60,584 nucleotides of DNA from Burkholderiales bacterium (GCA_026932235.1 JAIXKR010000037.1:1-60584), one strand, 5' to 3'; positions 8,006 through 25,037 are shown, counted from the first letter of the stretch. The notes: a model not told the origin generated them from the sequence alone. Translations and numbers: made by a program.

Positions 8006-8971
8006 GTGAACGAACTGCCTCGTCTCGAGCGCCTCGAAGCCGCCGCGCGCATCGTCTACGACCTCATGCCGGCAACCCCGCAGTACCGCTGGCCCCTGCT
8101 GTGCCAGGCGCTGCAGGCCGAGGTCTGGGTCAAGCACGAGAACCACACGCCCACCGGCGCCTTCAAGCTGCGCGGCGGACTGGTGTACTTCGGCGATCTC
8201 GCCCGCGGCGCGCAGCCGCCGGCGGGCGTGGTCAGCGCCACGCGCGGCAACCACGGCCAGTCGATCGCCCTCGCCGCCGCGCGCCACGGAATGCGTGCCG
8301 TCGTCGTCGTGCCGCACGGCAACAGCGTGGAGAAGAACGCCGCGATGCGAGCCTGGGGCGCGACGCTGGTCGAGCACGGCGAGGACTTCCAGGCCGCGCG
8401 CGAACACGCCGCCGCGCTGGCGCAAGCGCAGGGCCTCACCGTCGTGCCGTCGTTCCACCCGCTGCTGGTGCAGGGCGTGGCGACCTACGCGCTCGAGCTG
8501 CTGCGCGCGCTCGCGGCGCTGGACGTGGTCTACGTTCCCATCGGCATGGGCTCGGGAATCTGCGGCCTGATCGCGGCGCGCGAGGCGCTGGGGCTGCGCA
8601 CGCAGATCGTCGGCGTCGTCTCCGCGCATGCGCCGGCCTACGCGCTGTCGTTCAGGCAGCGCGCCCTCGTCACGCATCCGACGACGACCCGGCTCGGCGA
8701 CGGCATGGCCTGCAGCACGCCCGATCCGCAGGCGCTGGAATGGATCTGGCGCCACGCCGAGCGCGTGGTCGAAGTCGGCGACGACGAGCTGGCTGCCGCG
8801 ATGCGGCTGCTGTTCCGCGCCACACACAACGTCGCCGAAGGAGCCGGCGCCGCCGCACTGGCCGCCGCGCTGCAGGAGCGCGGGCGCCTGCAGGGGCGCC
8901 GGGTGGCCGTCGTGCTCAGCGGCGGCAACGTCGACAGCGACGTGTTCGCGGGCGTGCTCGCAGCGCCCTGA
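8006..8971 (+). CDS. PLP-dependent threonine/serine dehydratase-like protein
   Basis: Fold-type II PLP enzyme of the threonine dehydratase / serine racemase / hydroxyaspartate dehydratase group. The Schiff-base lysine is in HENHTPTGAFKLRGG, the substrate loop in SATRGNHGQSIALAA, and the glycine-rich phosphate cup near SGGNVDS. Its 321 aa and lack of a C-terminal ACT domain argue against the biosynthetic IlvA and for a catabolic or racemase-like enzyme. The GTG at 8006 was chosen because GATGGAG lies 6-12 nt upstream and the protein conservation begins there (NELPRLERLEAAARIVYD). It stands alone on the plus strand between pssA and the phosphodiesterase gene. Exact substrate is uncertain. Confidence 0.82.
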   Translation: MNELPRLERLEAAARIVYDLMPATPQYRWPLLCQALQAEVWVKHENHTPTGAFKLRGGLVYFGDLARGAQPPAGVVSATRGNHGQSIALAAARHGMRAVVVVPHGNSVEKNAAMRAWGATLVEHGEDFQAAREHAAALAQAQGLTVVPSFHPLLVQGVATYALELLRALAALDVVYVPIGMGSGICGLIAAREALGLRTQIVGVVSAHAPAYALSFRQRALVTHPTTTRLGDGMACSTPDPQALEWIWRHAERVVEVGDDELAAAMRLLFRATHNVAEGAGAAALAAALQERGRLQGRRVAVVLSGGNVDSDVFAGVLAAP

Positions 8972-9003
8972 GGCCGAGCGCGGCGCCGCGGGCTGCGTGC
9001 GGC

Positions 9004-10089
9004 CTACTTCGGCTGGCGTCCGCGCGCCTCGAGCACCGGACGCGCGAGATCGGGCCGGTCGGTGACGAGCCCGTCGACGCCCATGTCGATCAGCCTCGCC
9101 ATCTGCGCCGGGTCGTTGACGGTCCAGACCAGCACCTTCAGGCCCAGCGCGTGCGCCTCCTCGAGCTTGCGCTCGTCGAGGTCACGGAAGTGCACCGACC
9201 AGATGCGACCGCGTGCGGCCTTGATCATCCGCGGCACCGAGCCGTGCTCGCGGTAAGCGAAGCCGGCCACCCAGGGGGAGGCCTTCATCACGTCGGCCTC
9301 GATGTTGTCCATCCCGCGCTGCTGCACGCTCAGGTAGACCGTCGGCAACTCGGGCGCCAGGCGCTGCACTGCCTGCAGGCCACGCCAGTCGAAGGAGAGG
9401 ATCTGCACCCGCTGCAGCAGGCCGGCGCGCCGGATCTCGTCGACGACGAGCGCCGCGATCTCTTCGGGCGGCCGTGTCGCGCCCGGGTCGCGTGGATCGG
9501 TCTTGATCTCGATCGCGAAGCGAAGCGTCGCCGGGCCCTTGCTCAGCACGCGTTCGAACAAGTCCGACAGGCGCGGGACGCGCGTGCCGTCGACCGCCAC
9601 CTGGTCGGGAAACTGGCGCGCGTACTTGCTGCCGGGCTTGAGCCGGCCGACGTCGTAGCGCTGCAACTCGTCCCAGCTCAGCTGCGCGATCGCTGGCCCC
9701 GGCTGCTCCAGCCAGCGCCCCTGCTCGTCACGCGTCGTGAACGGGTTGAGCCTCAGGTCGTGGTGGATCACCACCACGCCGTCGCGCGTCACCGCCACGT
9801 CCAGTTCCAGCGTGCTCACGCCCTGCCGGATGCCGGCCTCGAAGGCCGGCATCGTGTTCTCCGGCGCCAGCCCACGCGCGCCGCGGTGGCCCTGCAGGTC
9901 CAGCGCCACGGCCGGCAGCGCATAGCAGACGGCCACCAGCAGCCAAAGGCGGCGGAGCCAGGCCGCGAGTGGCGCCGCGCGCATCCTGCGGGCGGCTGCC
10001 GCGCCGGCGTCGAGGAACCTGCCGCCCGTACCCCTGGAGAAGGCGACTTCGGCGGGCATGTCACCGTCATGGTCGGTCCGCGTCTTCAT
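9004..10089 (-). CDS. Exported glycerophosphodiester phosphodiesterase (GDPD family)
   Basis: Hydrolyses glycerophosphodiesters to glycerol-3-phosphate and an alcohol. GDPD motifs are clear: LDLQGHRGARGLAPENTMPA with the catalytic HR, ELDVAVTRDGVVVIHHD with the metal-binding ExD and second His, and a C-terminal VWTVNDPAQM. A hydrophobic export signal (RRLWLLVAVCYALPAVALD) precedes the domain. The ATG at 10089 has GGGAG 8 nt upstream and gives 361 aa; an alternative ATG at 9984 would give a shorter, more usual signal peptide (326 aa) but has no good ribosome site. It follows ilvC on the same strand after 56 nt. UgpQ/GlpQ-like function is inferred. Confidence 0.87.
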   Translation of the reverse strand: MKTRTDHDGDMPAEVAFSRGTGGRFLDAGAAAARRMRAAPLAAWLRRLWLLVAVCYALPAVALDLQGHRGARGLAPENTMPAFEAGIRQGVSTLELDVAVTRDGVVVIHHDLRLNPFTTRDEQGRWLEQPGPAIAQLSWDELQRYDVGRLKPGSKYARQFPDQVAVDGTRVPRLSDLFERVLSKGPATLRFAIEIKTDPRDPGATRPPEEIAALVVDEIRRAGLLQRVQILSFDWRGLQAVQRLAPELPTVYLSVQQRGMDNIEADVMKASPWVAGFAYREHGSVPRMIKAARGRIWSVHFRDLDERKLEEAHALGLKVLVWTVNDPAQMARLIDMGVDGLVTDRPDLARPVLEARGRQPK

Positions 10090-10124
10090 CGGCGTCTCCC
10101 TTCGATTCATCGAGCGGCCGCGGC

Positions 10125-13656
<3,532 letters not shown>

Positions 13657-13932
13657 GAAGAAGAACCTCTGTGAATTTCTCTGACGAAAAACCATCGGTG
13701 CGCCTCGGTCGCGTTCTCTTGAAACGGCTTCGGCACCTGCGCGATCGAATCACCGCCGCCCAGGTCGGACGGCGGGCATCGGACCCATGGGGGACGTTGT
13801 GCGAAGCAGCATTATCGCACCCGCCGCGCCGGGTGCGCTGCGCGCGGCTGCCGCTCGGGCATGCCGGCGCCCTGGCCGATAATCCGCACCCGTTCAGGAG
13901 GCCGGCGTCGGCAAGCGCCGGTACAGCACGCA

Positions 13933-14499
13933 TTGGCCAGCGACAAAGAACTCTCCGACTTCCTGAAGAGCGTCGAGAAGCGCGCATTCAAGCGCACGGT
14001 GTACGCGGTGCGCGACGACGAGGCGGCGCTGGACATCGTGCAGGATTCGATGATCCGCCTGGCCGAGCGCTACGCCGAACGTCCGCCCGCCGAGTGGCCG
14101 CTGCTGTTCCAGCGCATCGTCTCGAACGCGACGATGGACTGGTTCCGCCGACAGAAGATTCGCCGCGCCGTGCTGCAGAACTTCTCCGACTTCGACCGCG
14201 ACGACGAGGCCGCCGAGTTCGACCTGCTCGGTTCGCTGAACGTGGTGGAGAGCGTGCTGGGTGCCGAAAGCGCCGCCGATTCGGTGGCCCGGGAGGAAAT
14301 CCTGCGTAGGATCGAGGGGCAGCTCATGGAGCTTCCCGCCCGTCAACGCGAAGCCTTTCTGCTGCGTTACTGGGAAGAGTTCGACGTGGCCGAGACCGCC
14401 GAAGTGATGGGCTGCTCCGAGGGCAGCGTGAAGACCCACTGCTCGAGGGCCGTCCAGGCGCTGGCCAAGGCCCTTCGAGCCCAGGGAATCACGCCATGA
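13933..14499 (+). CDS. RNA polymerase sigma factor, ECF/sigma-70 region 2 and 4
   Basis: Alternative sigma factor. Region 2 (about residues 10-80) includes DEAALDIVQDSMIRLAERY and the LLFQRIVSNATMDWFRRQK promoter-melting segment; region 4 (about 125-180) includes LPARQREAFLLRYWEEFD and the helix-turn-helix VAETAEVMGCSEGSVKTHCS. Homologues start MASDKELSDFLKSV, which corresponds to the TTG at 13933; the frame is open further upstream but unconserved. AGGAGG lies 30 nt before the TTG, with a small hairpin (CCGGCG/CGCCGG) between them. The stop overlaps the DUF3619 start by 4 nt. Its regulon is unknown. Confidence 0.88.
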   Translation: MASDKELSDFLKSVEKRAFKRTVYAVRDDEAALDIVQDSMIRLAERYAERPPAEWPLLFQRIVSNATMDWFRRQKIRRAVLQNFSDFDRDDEAAEFDLLGSLNVVESVLGAESAADSVAREEILRRIEGQLMELPARQREAFLLRYWEEFDVAETAEVMGCSEGSVKTHCSRAVQALAKALRAQGITP

Positions 14500-14948
14500 C
14501 TGCAAGGCCCACTTTTCCCGCGATGGATCCCGCTACGCGACTGGAGCACCTCGAGGCGCGGCTTGCTGCGCGCATGGCCGCGGGCCTGAGCGAGCGCGCC
14601 GCCGCCGTTCCGCACGACGTCGGCGAACGCTTGCGGATCGGCCGCGAGCGGGCGTTGAACGCGGCCCGCCAGCGCCGGCAAGCGCGCGAGCGCGTGCCCG
14701 CGGCGGCGCTCGCCGGGCGCGGCGCGGGCGCCCTCGCCTTCGGCCCGGGTGGCCTCTGGCGCGGCCTCGTTGCCGCCCTGCCGCTGCTGGTGCTCGTGCT
14801 CGGCCTGGCCCTGATCCAGCACTGGATTTCGCGTGAACGGGTACTGGCCGCCGCCGAGATCGACGCGTCGCTGCTTTCCGACGACCTCCCACCCGCGGCC
14901 TGGGCGGATCCGGGCTTCCGCGAATTCCTGAGAGCCCCGAAGCCGTGA
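14496..14948 (+). CDS. DUF3619 single-pass membrane protein, possible anti-sigma partner
   Basis: 150-aa protein with a cytoplasmic N-terminal part rich in Ala, Arg and Glu (1-85), one membrane segment (about 89-108, LVAALPLLVLVLGLALIQHW) and a short outer tail with IDASLLSDDLPPAAW, the conserved end of DUF3619 proteins. The start ATG overlaps the sigma factor stop (ATGA). A small membrane protein coupled to a sigma gene is how anti-sigma factors are usually encoded, but no zinc-binding ZAS motif (HxxxCxxC) is present, so this role is inference. The next gene starts inside its stop codon. Confidence 0.8.
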   Translation: MTARPTFPAMDPATRLEHLEARLAARMAAGLSERAAAVPHDVGERLRIGRERALNAARQRRQARERVPAAALAGRGAGALAFGPGGLWRGLVAALPLLVLVLGLALIQHWISRERVLAAAEIDASLLSDDLPPAAWADPGFREFLRAPKP

Positions 14949-15760
14949 GTTCACGGCTGCTCGCGCTGCTGCTGGCGGCTGCCCTGAGCAGTCCGGTCCC
15001 GGCCCGGGATCCGGTCGCCGGCGCGCCGGCCCACCCGCCGACCTCGGAAGGCGCGCAATGGTCGGAATTGCCGCCGGCGCAGCAGGCCGCACTGGCGCCG
15101 CTGCGTGCGTACTGGGGCCGGCTGGACGCCGACCGCAGGAGCAAATGGCTCCGCGTTGCCGAGCGCTTTCCCGGCCTGCCGCCGCAGGAGCAGCAGCGGA
15201 TGCAGGCGCGCATGGCGCAATGGGCGACGATGTCCCCCGGCGAGCGCAGCCGCGCGCGCCAGGGTTTCCAGGAACTGCGCCGGCTGCCGGCGGCGGACCG
15301 CCAGGCGCTGTGGGAGGCCTACCGTGCCTTGCCGACCGAGCAGCGGCAGGCGCTCGCGGACACGAGAGCGACGCCGGAGCGCACGCGCCGCTCCTCCTCG
15401 CGCCACGCCTCGGCCCCGGGCGATGCCCGCAAGCGCACGGTTCCCGTCAACCCGCAGGCGGCCGTGGCACGGCCCATCGCCCCCACCGTGGTTCAAGTCG
15501 AGCCCGGAACCACGACGACGCTGATGAACCGGAGGCCCAGCCCGCCACTGCACCATCAACCGGGGCTGCCCAAGATCACCGCCACCCCCGACTTCGTCGA
15601 CGCGGCAACGCTGCTGCCCAATCGGGGGCCGCAGGGCGCTGCCACGATCCGTCTGGCGCCGACGCCGCCGGGCGCGCTGACGCCGATCGCCGCACCGCAG
15701 CGTCCCGCCGCATCGGGCGCCGTGGGTCGGGCACGCGCGGCGGCCGCAGGCGATTCGTGA
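14945..15760 (+). CDS. DUF3106 exported protein
   Basis: 271-aa protein with a signal peptide (about 1-21, LLALLLAAALSSPVPA). Residues 35-125 hold the DUF3106 repeats: short helices alternating W/L and P, such as WSELPPAQQAALAPL, FPGLPPQEQQRMQARM and LPAADRQALWEAYRALP. Such repeats resemble small periplasmic helical modules. The C-terminal half (about 130-271) is Pro/Arg/Ala-rich and probably disordered. The GTG at 14945 overlaps the DUF3619 stop. Function is unknown; co-occurrence with the sigma factor suggests an envelope role. Confidence 0.75.
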   Translation: MSSRLLALLLAAALSSPVPARDPVAGAPAHPPTSEGAQWSELPPAQQAALAPLRAYWGRLDADRRSKWLRVAERFPGLPPQEQQRMQARMAQWATMSPGERSRARQGFQELRRLPAADRQALWEAYRALPTEQRQALADTRATPERTRRSSSRHASAPGDARKRTVPVNPQAAVARPIAPTVVQVEPGTTTTLMNRRPSPPLHHQPGLPKITATPDFVDAATLLPNRGPQGAATIRLAPTPPGALTPIAAPQRPAASGAVGRARAAAAGDS

Positions 15761-16284
15761 ACACCACACCCTGCCAGGCGGCACCCGCAGCGCCGCTGCG
15801 GCGGCGCCTCGCGGCGCTGCTCTACGAAGGCGTGCTGCTCTTCGGCGTGTCGATGGTCGCCGCCGGGATCTACGCCGCGCTGACGCAGCAACGCCATGCC
15901 CTGCAGGGCAAGATCGGGTTGCAGCTCGTTCTCGTCGCGGTCCTCGGGCTTTACTTCACCTGGTTCTGGACGCATGGCGGGCAGACCCTGGCGATGCAGA
16001 CCTGGCGCGTGCGTCTGCAGCGCGCCGACGGCATGCCCGTGGGCGTCGTGCGGGCGCTGGTGCGGTATGTGCTGGCGTGGCTGTGGTTCGTGCCGGGCCT
16101 GCTTGCCGCGCATCTCGCCGGCCTGGCCGGGGTATGGCCGATCACCGCCGTCGTGCTGACTGGAATGGTCGCCTACGCCACGGCGACGCGCCTGCACCCC
16201 GACCGCCAGTTCCCGCACGACGCGATCTGCGGCACGCGCCTCGTCGACGTCCCGCGGCCCGCCACCGCGGCGAAGCGCGCCTGA
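15757..16284 (+). CDS. RDD family membrane protein
   Basis: 175-aa integral membrane protein. RDD features: the N-terminal RRRLAALLYEGVLLF with conserved Arg, TWFWTHGGQTLAMQTWRVRL in the middle, and a C-terminal QFPHDAICGTRLVDV. About four hydrophobic segments. RDD proteins are of unknown or varied function; some are linked to Na+/H+ exchange. The GTG at 15757 overlaps the DUF3106 stop by 4 nt, making it the fourth gene of the sigma-DUF3619-DUF3106-RDD unit. Confidence 0.85.
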   Translation: MNTTPCQAAPAAPLRRRLAALLYEGVLLFGVSMVAAGIYAALTQQRHALQGKIGLQLVLVAVLGLYFTWFWTHGGQTLAMQTWRVRLQRADGMPVGVVRALVRYVLAWLWFVPGLLAAHLAGLAGVWPITAVVLTGMVAYATATRLHPDRQFPHDAICGTRLVDVPRPATAAKRA

Positions 16285-16387
16285 TGCAGCGTCGACACGA
16301 CTTCGAGGACCGCCCGACGCTGCCGACGCGTCTTTCGGCACCATCGGCACCTTCACCCGGCGATCGCGTTTGGCACAATCCGTCGCC

Positions 16388-16768
16388 ATGCCCCATCCGC
16401 ACAAGGGCCGGACCGGACTGGACCGGATCCTGCGCGCGACCCGCAATTCCGCCCACGGCCTCGCGGCGGCGTGGCGACACGAGAGCGCGTTCCGGCAGGA
16501 GATCGTGCTCGCGCTGCCGATGCTGCCCGCGGCACTGTGGCTGGGAACCGACTGGCGCGAACGCGCCCTGCTGGCCGGCAGCGTCGTCCTTGTGCTGATC
16601 GTGGAACTGCTGAACTCGGGCATCGAGGCGGCGATCGACCGCATTTCGCTCGAGTCGCACGAGCTCTCCGGCCGCGCCAAGGACTACGGCAGCGCCGCGG
16701 TGATGCTTTCGCTGCTGCTGTGCGCAGGCACGTGGGGCGCCGCGCTCTGGGTCAGGTTCGCGCCATGA
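16388..16768 (+). CDS. dgkA: Diacylglycerol kinase (undecaprenol/lipid kinase, DgkA)
   Basis: Small trimeric membrane kinase that phosphorylates diacylglycerol with ATP and recycles it into phospholipid synthesis. The signature ELLNSGIEAAIDRIS, with the catalytic and metal-binding Glu residues, is present, followed by SGRAKDYGSAAV. Three membrane segments and 126 aa, close to the E. coli enzyme (122 aa). ATG 16388 (MPHPHKGRTGLDRI) was chosen over an upstream TTG. The stop overlaps the next gene's ATG by 4 nt. Confidence 0.92.
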   Translation: MPHPHKGRTGLDRILRATRNSAHGLAAAWRHESAFRQEIVLALPMLPAALWLGTDWRERALLAGSVVLVLIVELLNSGIEAAIDRISLESHELSGRAKDYGSAAVMLSLLLCAGTWGAALWVRFAP

Positions 16769-17355
16769 GCGCGGCGGCGATCACGCTGTGCGTGTTCTGC
16801 GGCTCGCGCCATGGCGCGCTGCCGGCCTACGCCGAGGCGACGCGCACGCTCGGCGCGGGGCTCGCCGCACGCGCCTGGCAACTCGTCTACGGCGGCGGCA
16901 AGGTCGGCCTGATGGGCGTGCTCGCCGACGCCGCGCGCGCCGGCGGCGCCCGCGTCACCGGCGTGATCCCGCAGTCGCTGATGGAGCGCGAAGTCGGCCA
17001 TCGCGGCCTGGACGAGTTGCTCATCGTGCCCAACATGCACGTGCGCAAGCGGCGCATGGCCGAACGCGCCGACGCCTTTCTCGCGCTTCCCGGGGGCCTG
17101 GGCACCTTCGAGGAACTGTTCGAGATCTGGACCTGGCGGCAACTGGGCTACCACCAGCGGCCGATCGCGCTGCTCAACACCGCAGGCTACTACGACCCGC
17201 TGCTGCGCTTTCTGCAGGACACGGTCGTCCAGGGATTCGTCGCCGCGGCGCAGGCCGAACTGCTGCTCGTCGACGACGACCCGGAAAGGCTGCTGGCGCG
17301 CATCGCCGAGGCGATCACGAACGGGAAACAGCCGCCCGACCTGAGCCGGACCTGA
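16765..17355 (+). CDS. LOG family protein (cytokinin riboside 5'-monophosphate phosphoribohydrolase-like, TIGR00730)
   Basis: 196-aa Rossmann-fold protein of the LONELY GUY family, which releases free base or ribose-5-phosphate from nucleoside monophosphates. The signature PGGLGTFEELFE (PGGxGTxxE) and the upstream VYGGGKVGLMGVLAD and RKRRMAERADAFLALPGG are present. The start overlaps the dgkA stop. In bacteria the physiological substrate is usually AMP or related nucleotides; nothing here points to plant hormone production. It converges with glnB 18 nt downstream. Confidence 0.9.
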   Translation: MSAAAITLCVFCGSRHGALPAYAEATRTLGAGLAARAWQLVYGGGKVGLMGVLADAARAGGARVTGVIPQSLMEREVGHRGLDELLIVPNMHVRKRRMAERADAFLALPGGLGTFEELFEIWTWRQLGYHQRPIALLNTAGYYDPLLRFLQDTVVQGFVAAAQAELLLVDDDPERLLARIAEAITNGKQPPDLSRT

Positions 17356-17373
17356 ACCGGCTCGAGGGCGCGG

Positions 17374-19446
<2,073 letters not shown>

Positions 19447-19448
<2 letters not shown>

Positions 19449-20661
19449 GCGGCCGGGCCCTGAGGGAGGTTCTTCCATTTCGACCTCGAAGTATCGCATC
19501 CGCGTCCACGCCACGGCCGCGGAGATCGACGCCGGAGCCTGGGACCGGCTGCTGCAGGCACAGGCGCAGCCCACGCCGTTCATGCGTCACGCCTACCTGC
19601 TGGCGCTCGAGGCCTCGGGCTCGGCCACGACCGAGAGCGGCTGGCAGGCGGCCTGGATCTCGCTCGAGGAGGGCGGGCGGCTGCGCGCGGCGTGCATGCT
19701 CTACCTGAAGACGCATTCCTGGGGCGAGTACGTCTTCGACTGGGGCTGGGCCGACGCCTATCGCCGCCACGGCCTGGCCTACTACCCCAAGGCGCTGGTC
19801 GCCGTGCCCTTCACGCCGGTGCCCGGCAGCCGCCTGCTGGCCGAGGACGAGGCCTGGCGCGAGCGCCTGGTGCAGGCGATCACCGCCTTCGTGCGCGAGG
19901 CCGGCCTGTCGTCGGCGCACGCGCTCTTCGTCGACGACGTCGATCGCGCCGCGTTCGCGCGCGCGGGCTGGATGATCCGCACGGGCCTTCAGTTCCACTG
20001 GCAGCAGGACGCGGCGCAGCCGGTGGCCGACTTCGACGAGTTGCTGCAGCGCATGCAGCGCGACAAGCGCAAGAAGATCGGGCAGGAGCGCCGCCGTGTC
20101 GCGGAGGCCGCCGTGCGTTTCAGCGTCCACGAAGGCGCGGCGATCGACACGCGGCTGTGGGACTTCTTCCACCACTGCCACACCCTGACCTATCGCGCGC
20201 ATGGCGGGCGGCCCTACCTCACGCGCGACTTCTTCGCCCGCATGGCACGCGCGATGCCGCAGCACTGGGTGCTCTTCCTCGCGCAGCGCGGCAACGCACC
20301 TCTGGCCTGCTCGCTGGTCGCCGTGGACCACGAGCGCAAGGCCGCCTGGGGCCGCTACTGGGGCGCGACCGAGTTCGTCCCCTGCCTGCACTTCGAGGCC
20401 TGCTACTACCAGCCGCTGCAGTGGTGCATCGCGCACGGCTTCACGCGCTTCGAGGGCGGCGCCCAGGGCGTGCACAAGATGGCGCGCGGCCTGCTGCCGG
20501 CGGCCACGGCCTCGGCCCACCTCGTCGCCGACGCGCGTTTCGCGCAGGCGATCGAGCTCGCGCTGCGGCAGGAGCAGCAGTCCTTGTCGCTCTACGTCGA
20601 TGAGCTGCACGAGCACTCGCCTTTTCGCGGCGCGCCGGGCTCCCGATCCCGGGGTGCGTAA
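19447..20661 (+). CDS. FemAB-like / DUF482 GNAT-superfamily protein
   Basis: About 400-aa protein of the DUF482 (peptidogalycan biosynthesis, FemAB-like) family, related to GNAT acyltransferases. Characteristic stretches: [47 protein letters not shown], and [16 protein letters not shown] followed by [15 protein letters not shown]. Biochemical role unknown. The start is uncertain: ATG 19447 overlaps the nadE start codon, whereas GGGAGGT at 19464-19470 sits 6 nt before an in-frame ATT (19477), so an AUU start is conceivable; no other ATG/GTG/TTG lies nearby before 19582. Confidence 0.8.
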
Positions 20662-20834
20662 GGCCCGCGCCAGGGTCCGTCTCGCGCTCGTGTGAGAATT
20701 CACGGTTGCCGCCCGGCCGCATCGGCATCGTCGCGCGCGCCGTGCAGCGCAATTTGCACGTGGACGCGGCAGCGCCGGATCGGGCCGGCCTGGGCATTCG
20801 ATCAAGACCCGAGAACGAGGAAGGAGTCCCCTCC

Positions 20835-22958
<2,124 letters not shown>

Positions 22959-23006
22959 GCGCGACATGAGCCCGAACTGAGGCGCACAGCGCGCGCATGA
23001 CCGCAG

Positions 23007-23032
23007 AGGCCGGCCCCGGGGGCCGGCCTTTT
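23007..23032 (+). terminator. Rho-independent terminator after hppA
   Basis: AGGCCGGCC pairs with GGCCGGCCT around a short C/G loop, followed by TTTTC. It is 48 nt past the hppA stop. The convergent phosphatase gene ends at 23032, so the symmetrical stem may serve both strands. Confidence 0.88.
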
Positions 23033-24798
23033 CATTGGCCGCGTGGACGCAGCGCCAGGTCCCGCCCCTGCGCCGACGCCGGCGCCGCGACGCCGATGAT
23101 GGCCGCCAGCGTCGGCGCGAGGTCGGCGATCTCGACGCGCGCATCCTCCCTCCCCTGCCCGACCCAGGCCGGCCCCCAGAAGAGCAGCGGCACGTGCGTA
23201 TCGGCCTCGTGCGGGCTGCCGTGCGAGCTGCCGCCGTCCTGGTAACTGGCGATCCAGCCCGGTGCGAGCACCGGCTGCAAGGGCGCCGATCGCGCCGGAT
23301 GGAAGGACTTGCGCATGGCCTGCAGCAGCGGCGTGGCGGCATCGCCGGCCAGCAGTTGCTCGCGCGTGAAGACCTCGACGACCCCGGGCTGCTGCAGCAG
23401 TTCGGCGCGCGCGGCCTGCAGCACGGCCGCGGCGTCGAGGCCATGCGCGCGGATGCGCGCCTCGTCCAGCAGCAGCCCGCCCGCCGAGAAGCCACGCGCC
23501 AGCTTGTCCACCCCGAAGCGCGCGGCCAGCGCAGCGTTCACCGCGGGCAGGGCCTCGCGCTGCTTGAAGCGCCCGGCAGGGCGGCCCTGCGACGCCGACC
23601 ACTCCGGCGTGTCGGTGAAGCCATGATCGGCCGTGAGCGCGAGCACGTAGCGATCGGCGCCGAGCGTACGGTCGAGGTAGGCGAAGAAGGCCTGCAGGTG
23701 AGCATCGAGGTGCAGAAGGTGGTCGTATGCCAGGCGCGACTCGGGACCGAAGAGGTGATTGATGTAGTCATGGCTCGAGAGGCTCAGCGTCAGCACGTCG
23801 GTCACGCCGCGCTGGCCAAGGCGCTCGCCGCGCACGGCCGCACGCGCAAAGCTCAGCGTCAGCTCGTCCATGAAAGGCGAGGCGATCAGGTTCGCGTAGT
23901 AGCGCGGCCCCGGCGCCTGCGGTTCGCCGCCGACGACCATCGGCAGACTCCTGCCGTTCTCGCTGTCGACCTGCCACGGCTGGCCGTCGGGCGGCGCCGC
24001 GGCGTAGACGCATCCGGGTGTGCCCATCGGGCAGTCGTAGCCGGCCCGCAGCGGCTGCCACGCACGCTTGAAGTAGGCGTCGGCCGGGCGCGCGGCGTTG
24101 AAGTCCTGCACCCATTGCGGCAGCGCCGGCAGATAGTAGGTGCTGGTCGAGAACTCGCCGCTCGCGCTCATGTACAGATAGGCCGTGCCCCGATGGCCGG
24201 CGGGGAGGATCGCGCCCCGGTCCTTGGCCGAGATGCCGATCACCTTCGCCTGCGGCGTGCGTTCGCGCAGCACGTCGCCGAGCGTGGGCACGAGCAGGTT
24301 GCGCGGGCTCGTCCCCGCCAGCGCCGCGGTCATGTGGCCCAGATAGCGGTAGGCGGTGTCGCCGGTGTTGTAGACCACCGACCCGGTCGCCGGATCACGC
24401 CACTGGTTGCCGACGATGCCGCTGCGCTGCGGGTAGGCGCCGCTCATCATCACCGCGTGCCCGGCGGCGGTCACCGTGTAGCCGTGACCGTAGTGCGCGT
24501 TCGCGAACCAGCGCCCGCGCTGCAGGAAGCGCGCGAAGCCGTCGCGCGCCAGATCCTCGCGCGCCGCGAGGACTTGCCGCATCGGCAGGCCGTCGATGGC
24601 AACGAGGACGACCAGACCGGGCGCCGGCGCCGCAGCCGGCGGGACGCCCGCGAACACGCCCCCCGTGGGCGCCGCGCAACCGCCAAGGACGGCCCCGGCC
24701 AGAAGCGAGCCGAGCAGGCGGCGGCCAGGCGTCACGAGGTCTTGGCGAGGCGGCGTGCGCACGATCCGGACTCCATCCGCTGTCCATCGGTGATTCAT
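23032..24798 (-). CDS. Alkaline-phosphatase-family lipoprotein (PafA-like / type I phosphodiesterase)
   Basis: Exported phosphatase of the alkaline phosphatase superfamily. A lipobox LGGC (GSLLAGAVLGGC) indicates a lipid-anchored envelope protein. Metal and nucleophile elements: VVLVAIDGLPMRQ (Asp), HGYTVTAAGHAVMMSGAYPQ (Thr nucleophile as in PafA), SLSSHDYINHLFGPES and LALTADHGFTD (metal-binding Asp/His), and HEADTHVPLLFWGP near the end. The start is set at ATG 24798 (AGGT upstream); the N-region before the lipobox is long, so a later GTG is possible. Likely releases phosphate from organic phosphates; substrate unknown. Confidence 0.87.
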   Translation of the reverse strand: MNHRWTADGVRIVRTPPRQDLVTPGRRLLGSLLAGAVLGGCAAPTGGVFAGVPPAAAPAPGLVVLVAIDGLPMRQVLAAREDLARDGFARFLQRGRWFANAHYGHGYTVTAAGHAVMMSGAYPQRSGIVGNQWRDPATGSVVYNTGDTAYRYLGHMTAALAGTSPRNLLVPTLGDVLRERTPQAKVIGISAKDRGAILPAGHRGTAYLYMSASGEFSTSTYYLPALPQWVQDFNAARPADAYFKRAWQPLRAGYDCPMGTPGCVYAAAPPDGQPWQVDSENGRSLPMVVGGEPQAPGPRYYANLIASPFMDELTLSFARAAVRGERLGQRGVTDVLTLSLSSHDYINHLFGPESRLAYDHLLHLDAHLQAFFAYLDRTLGADRYVLALTADHGFTDTPEWSASQGRPAGRFKQREALPAVNAALAARFGVDKLARGFSAGGLLLDEARIRAHGLDAAAVLQAARAELLQQPGVVEVFTREQLLAGDAATPLLQAMRKSFHPARSAPLQPVLAPGWIASYQDGGSSHGSPHEADTHVPLLFWGPAWVGQGREDARVEIADLAPTLAAIIGVAAPASAQGRDLALRPRGQ

Positions 24799-25037
24799 CG
24801 ACGACCTGTCGATGCGGGAGGGCGCCATCATAGGCGGCGCTCAGCCGGGCCCCGCAGTCGCGCCGCGCCGCCTTGCGCCGAAGCGCCAGGTCCAGCCGAT
24901 CCGATGCAGCCGAGGCAATTCCACGGCAGGCCTCCATCGGGGCGTGCATTGCAGCCGGCGGGTCGCCGCGATCGGCATTTCACAGACAGTCCGCCCCTTC
25001 ACGGAATGCGTTCCACACGAGCACAAGGAGACCGACG

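Noticed and set aside
13657-13932. A leader peptide attenuator for ilvB
   Set aside because: The only short frame (starting MLLRTTSP, about 20 codons) has just two Leu and one Val codon, and no terminator stem lies between it and ilvB.
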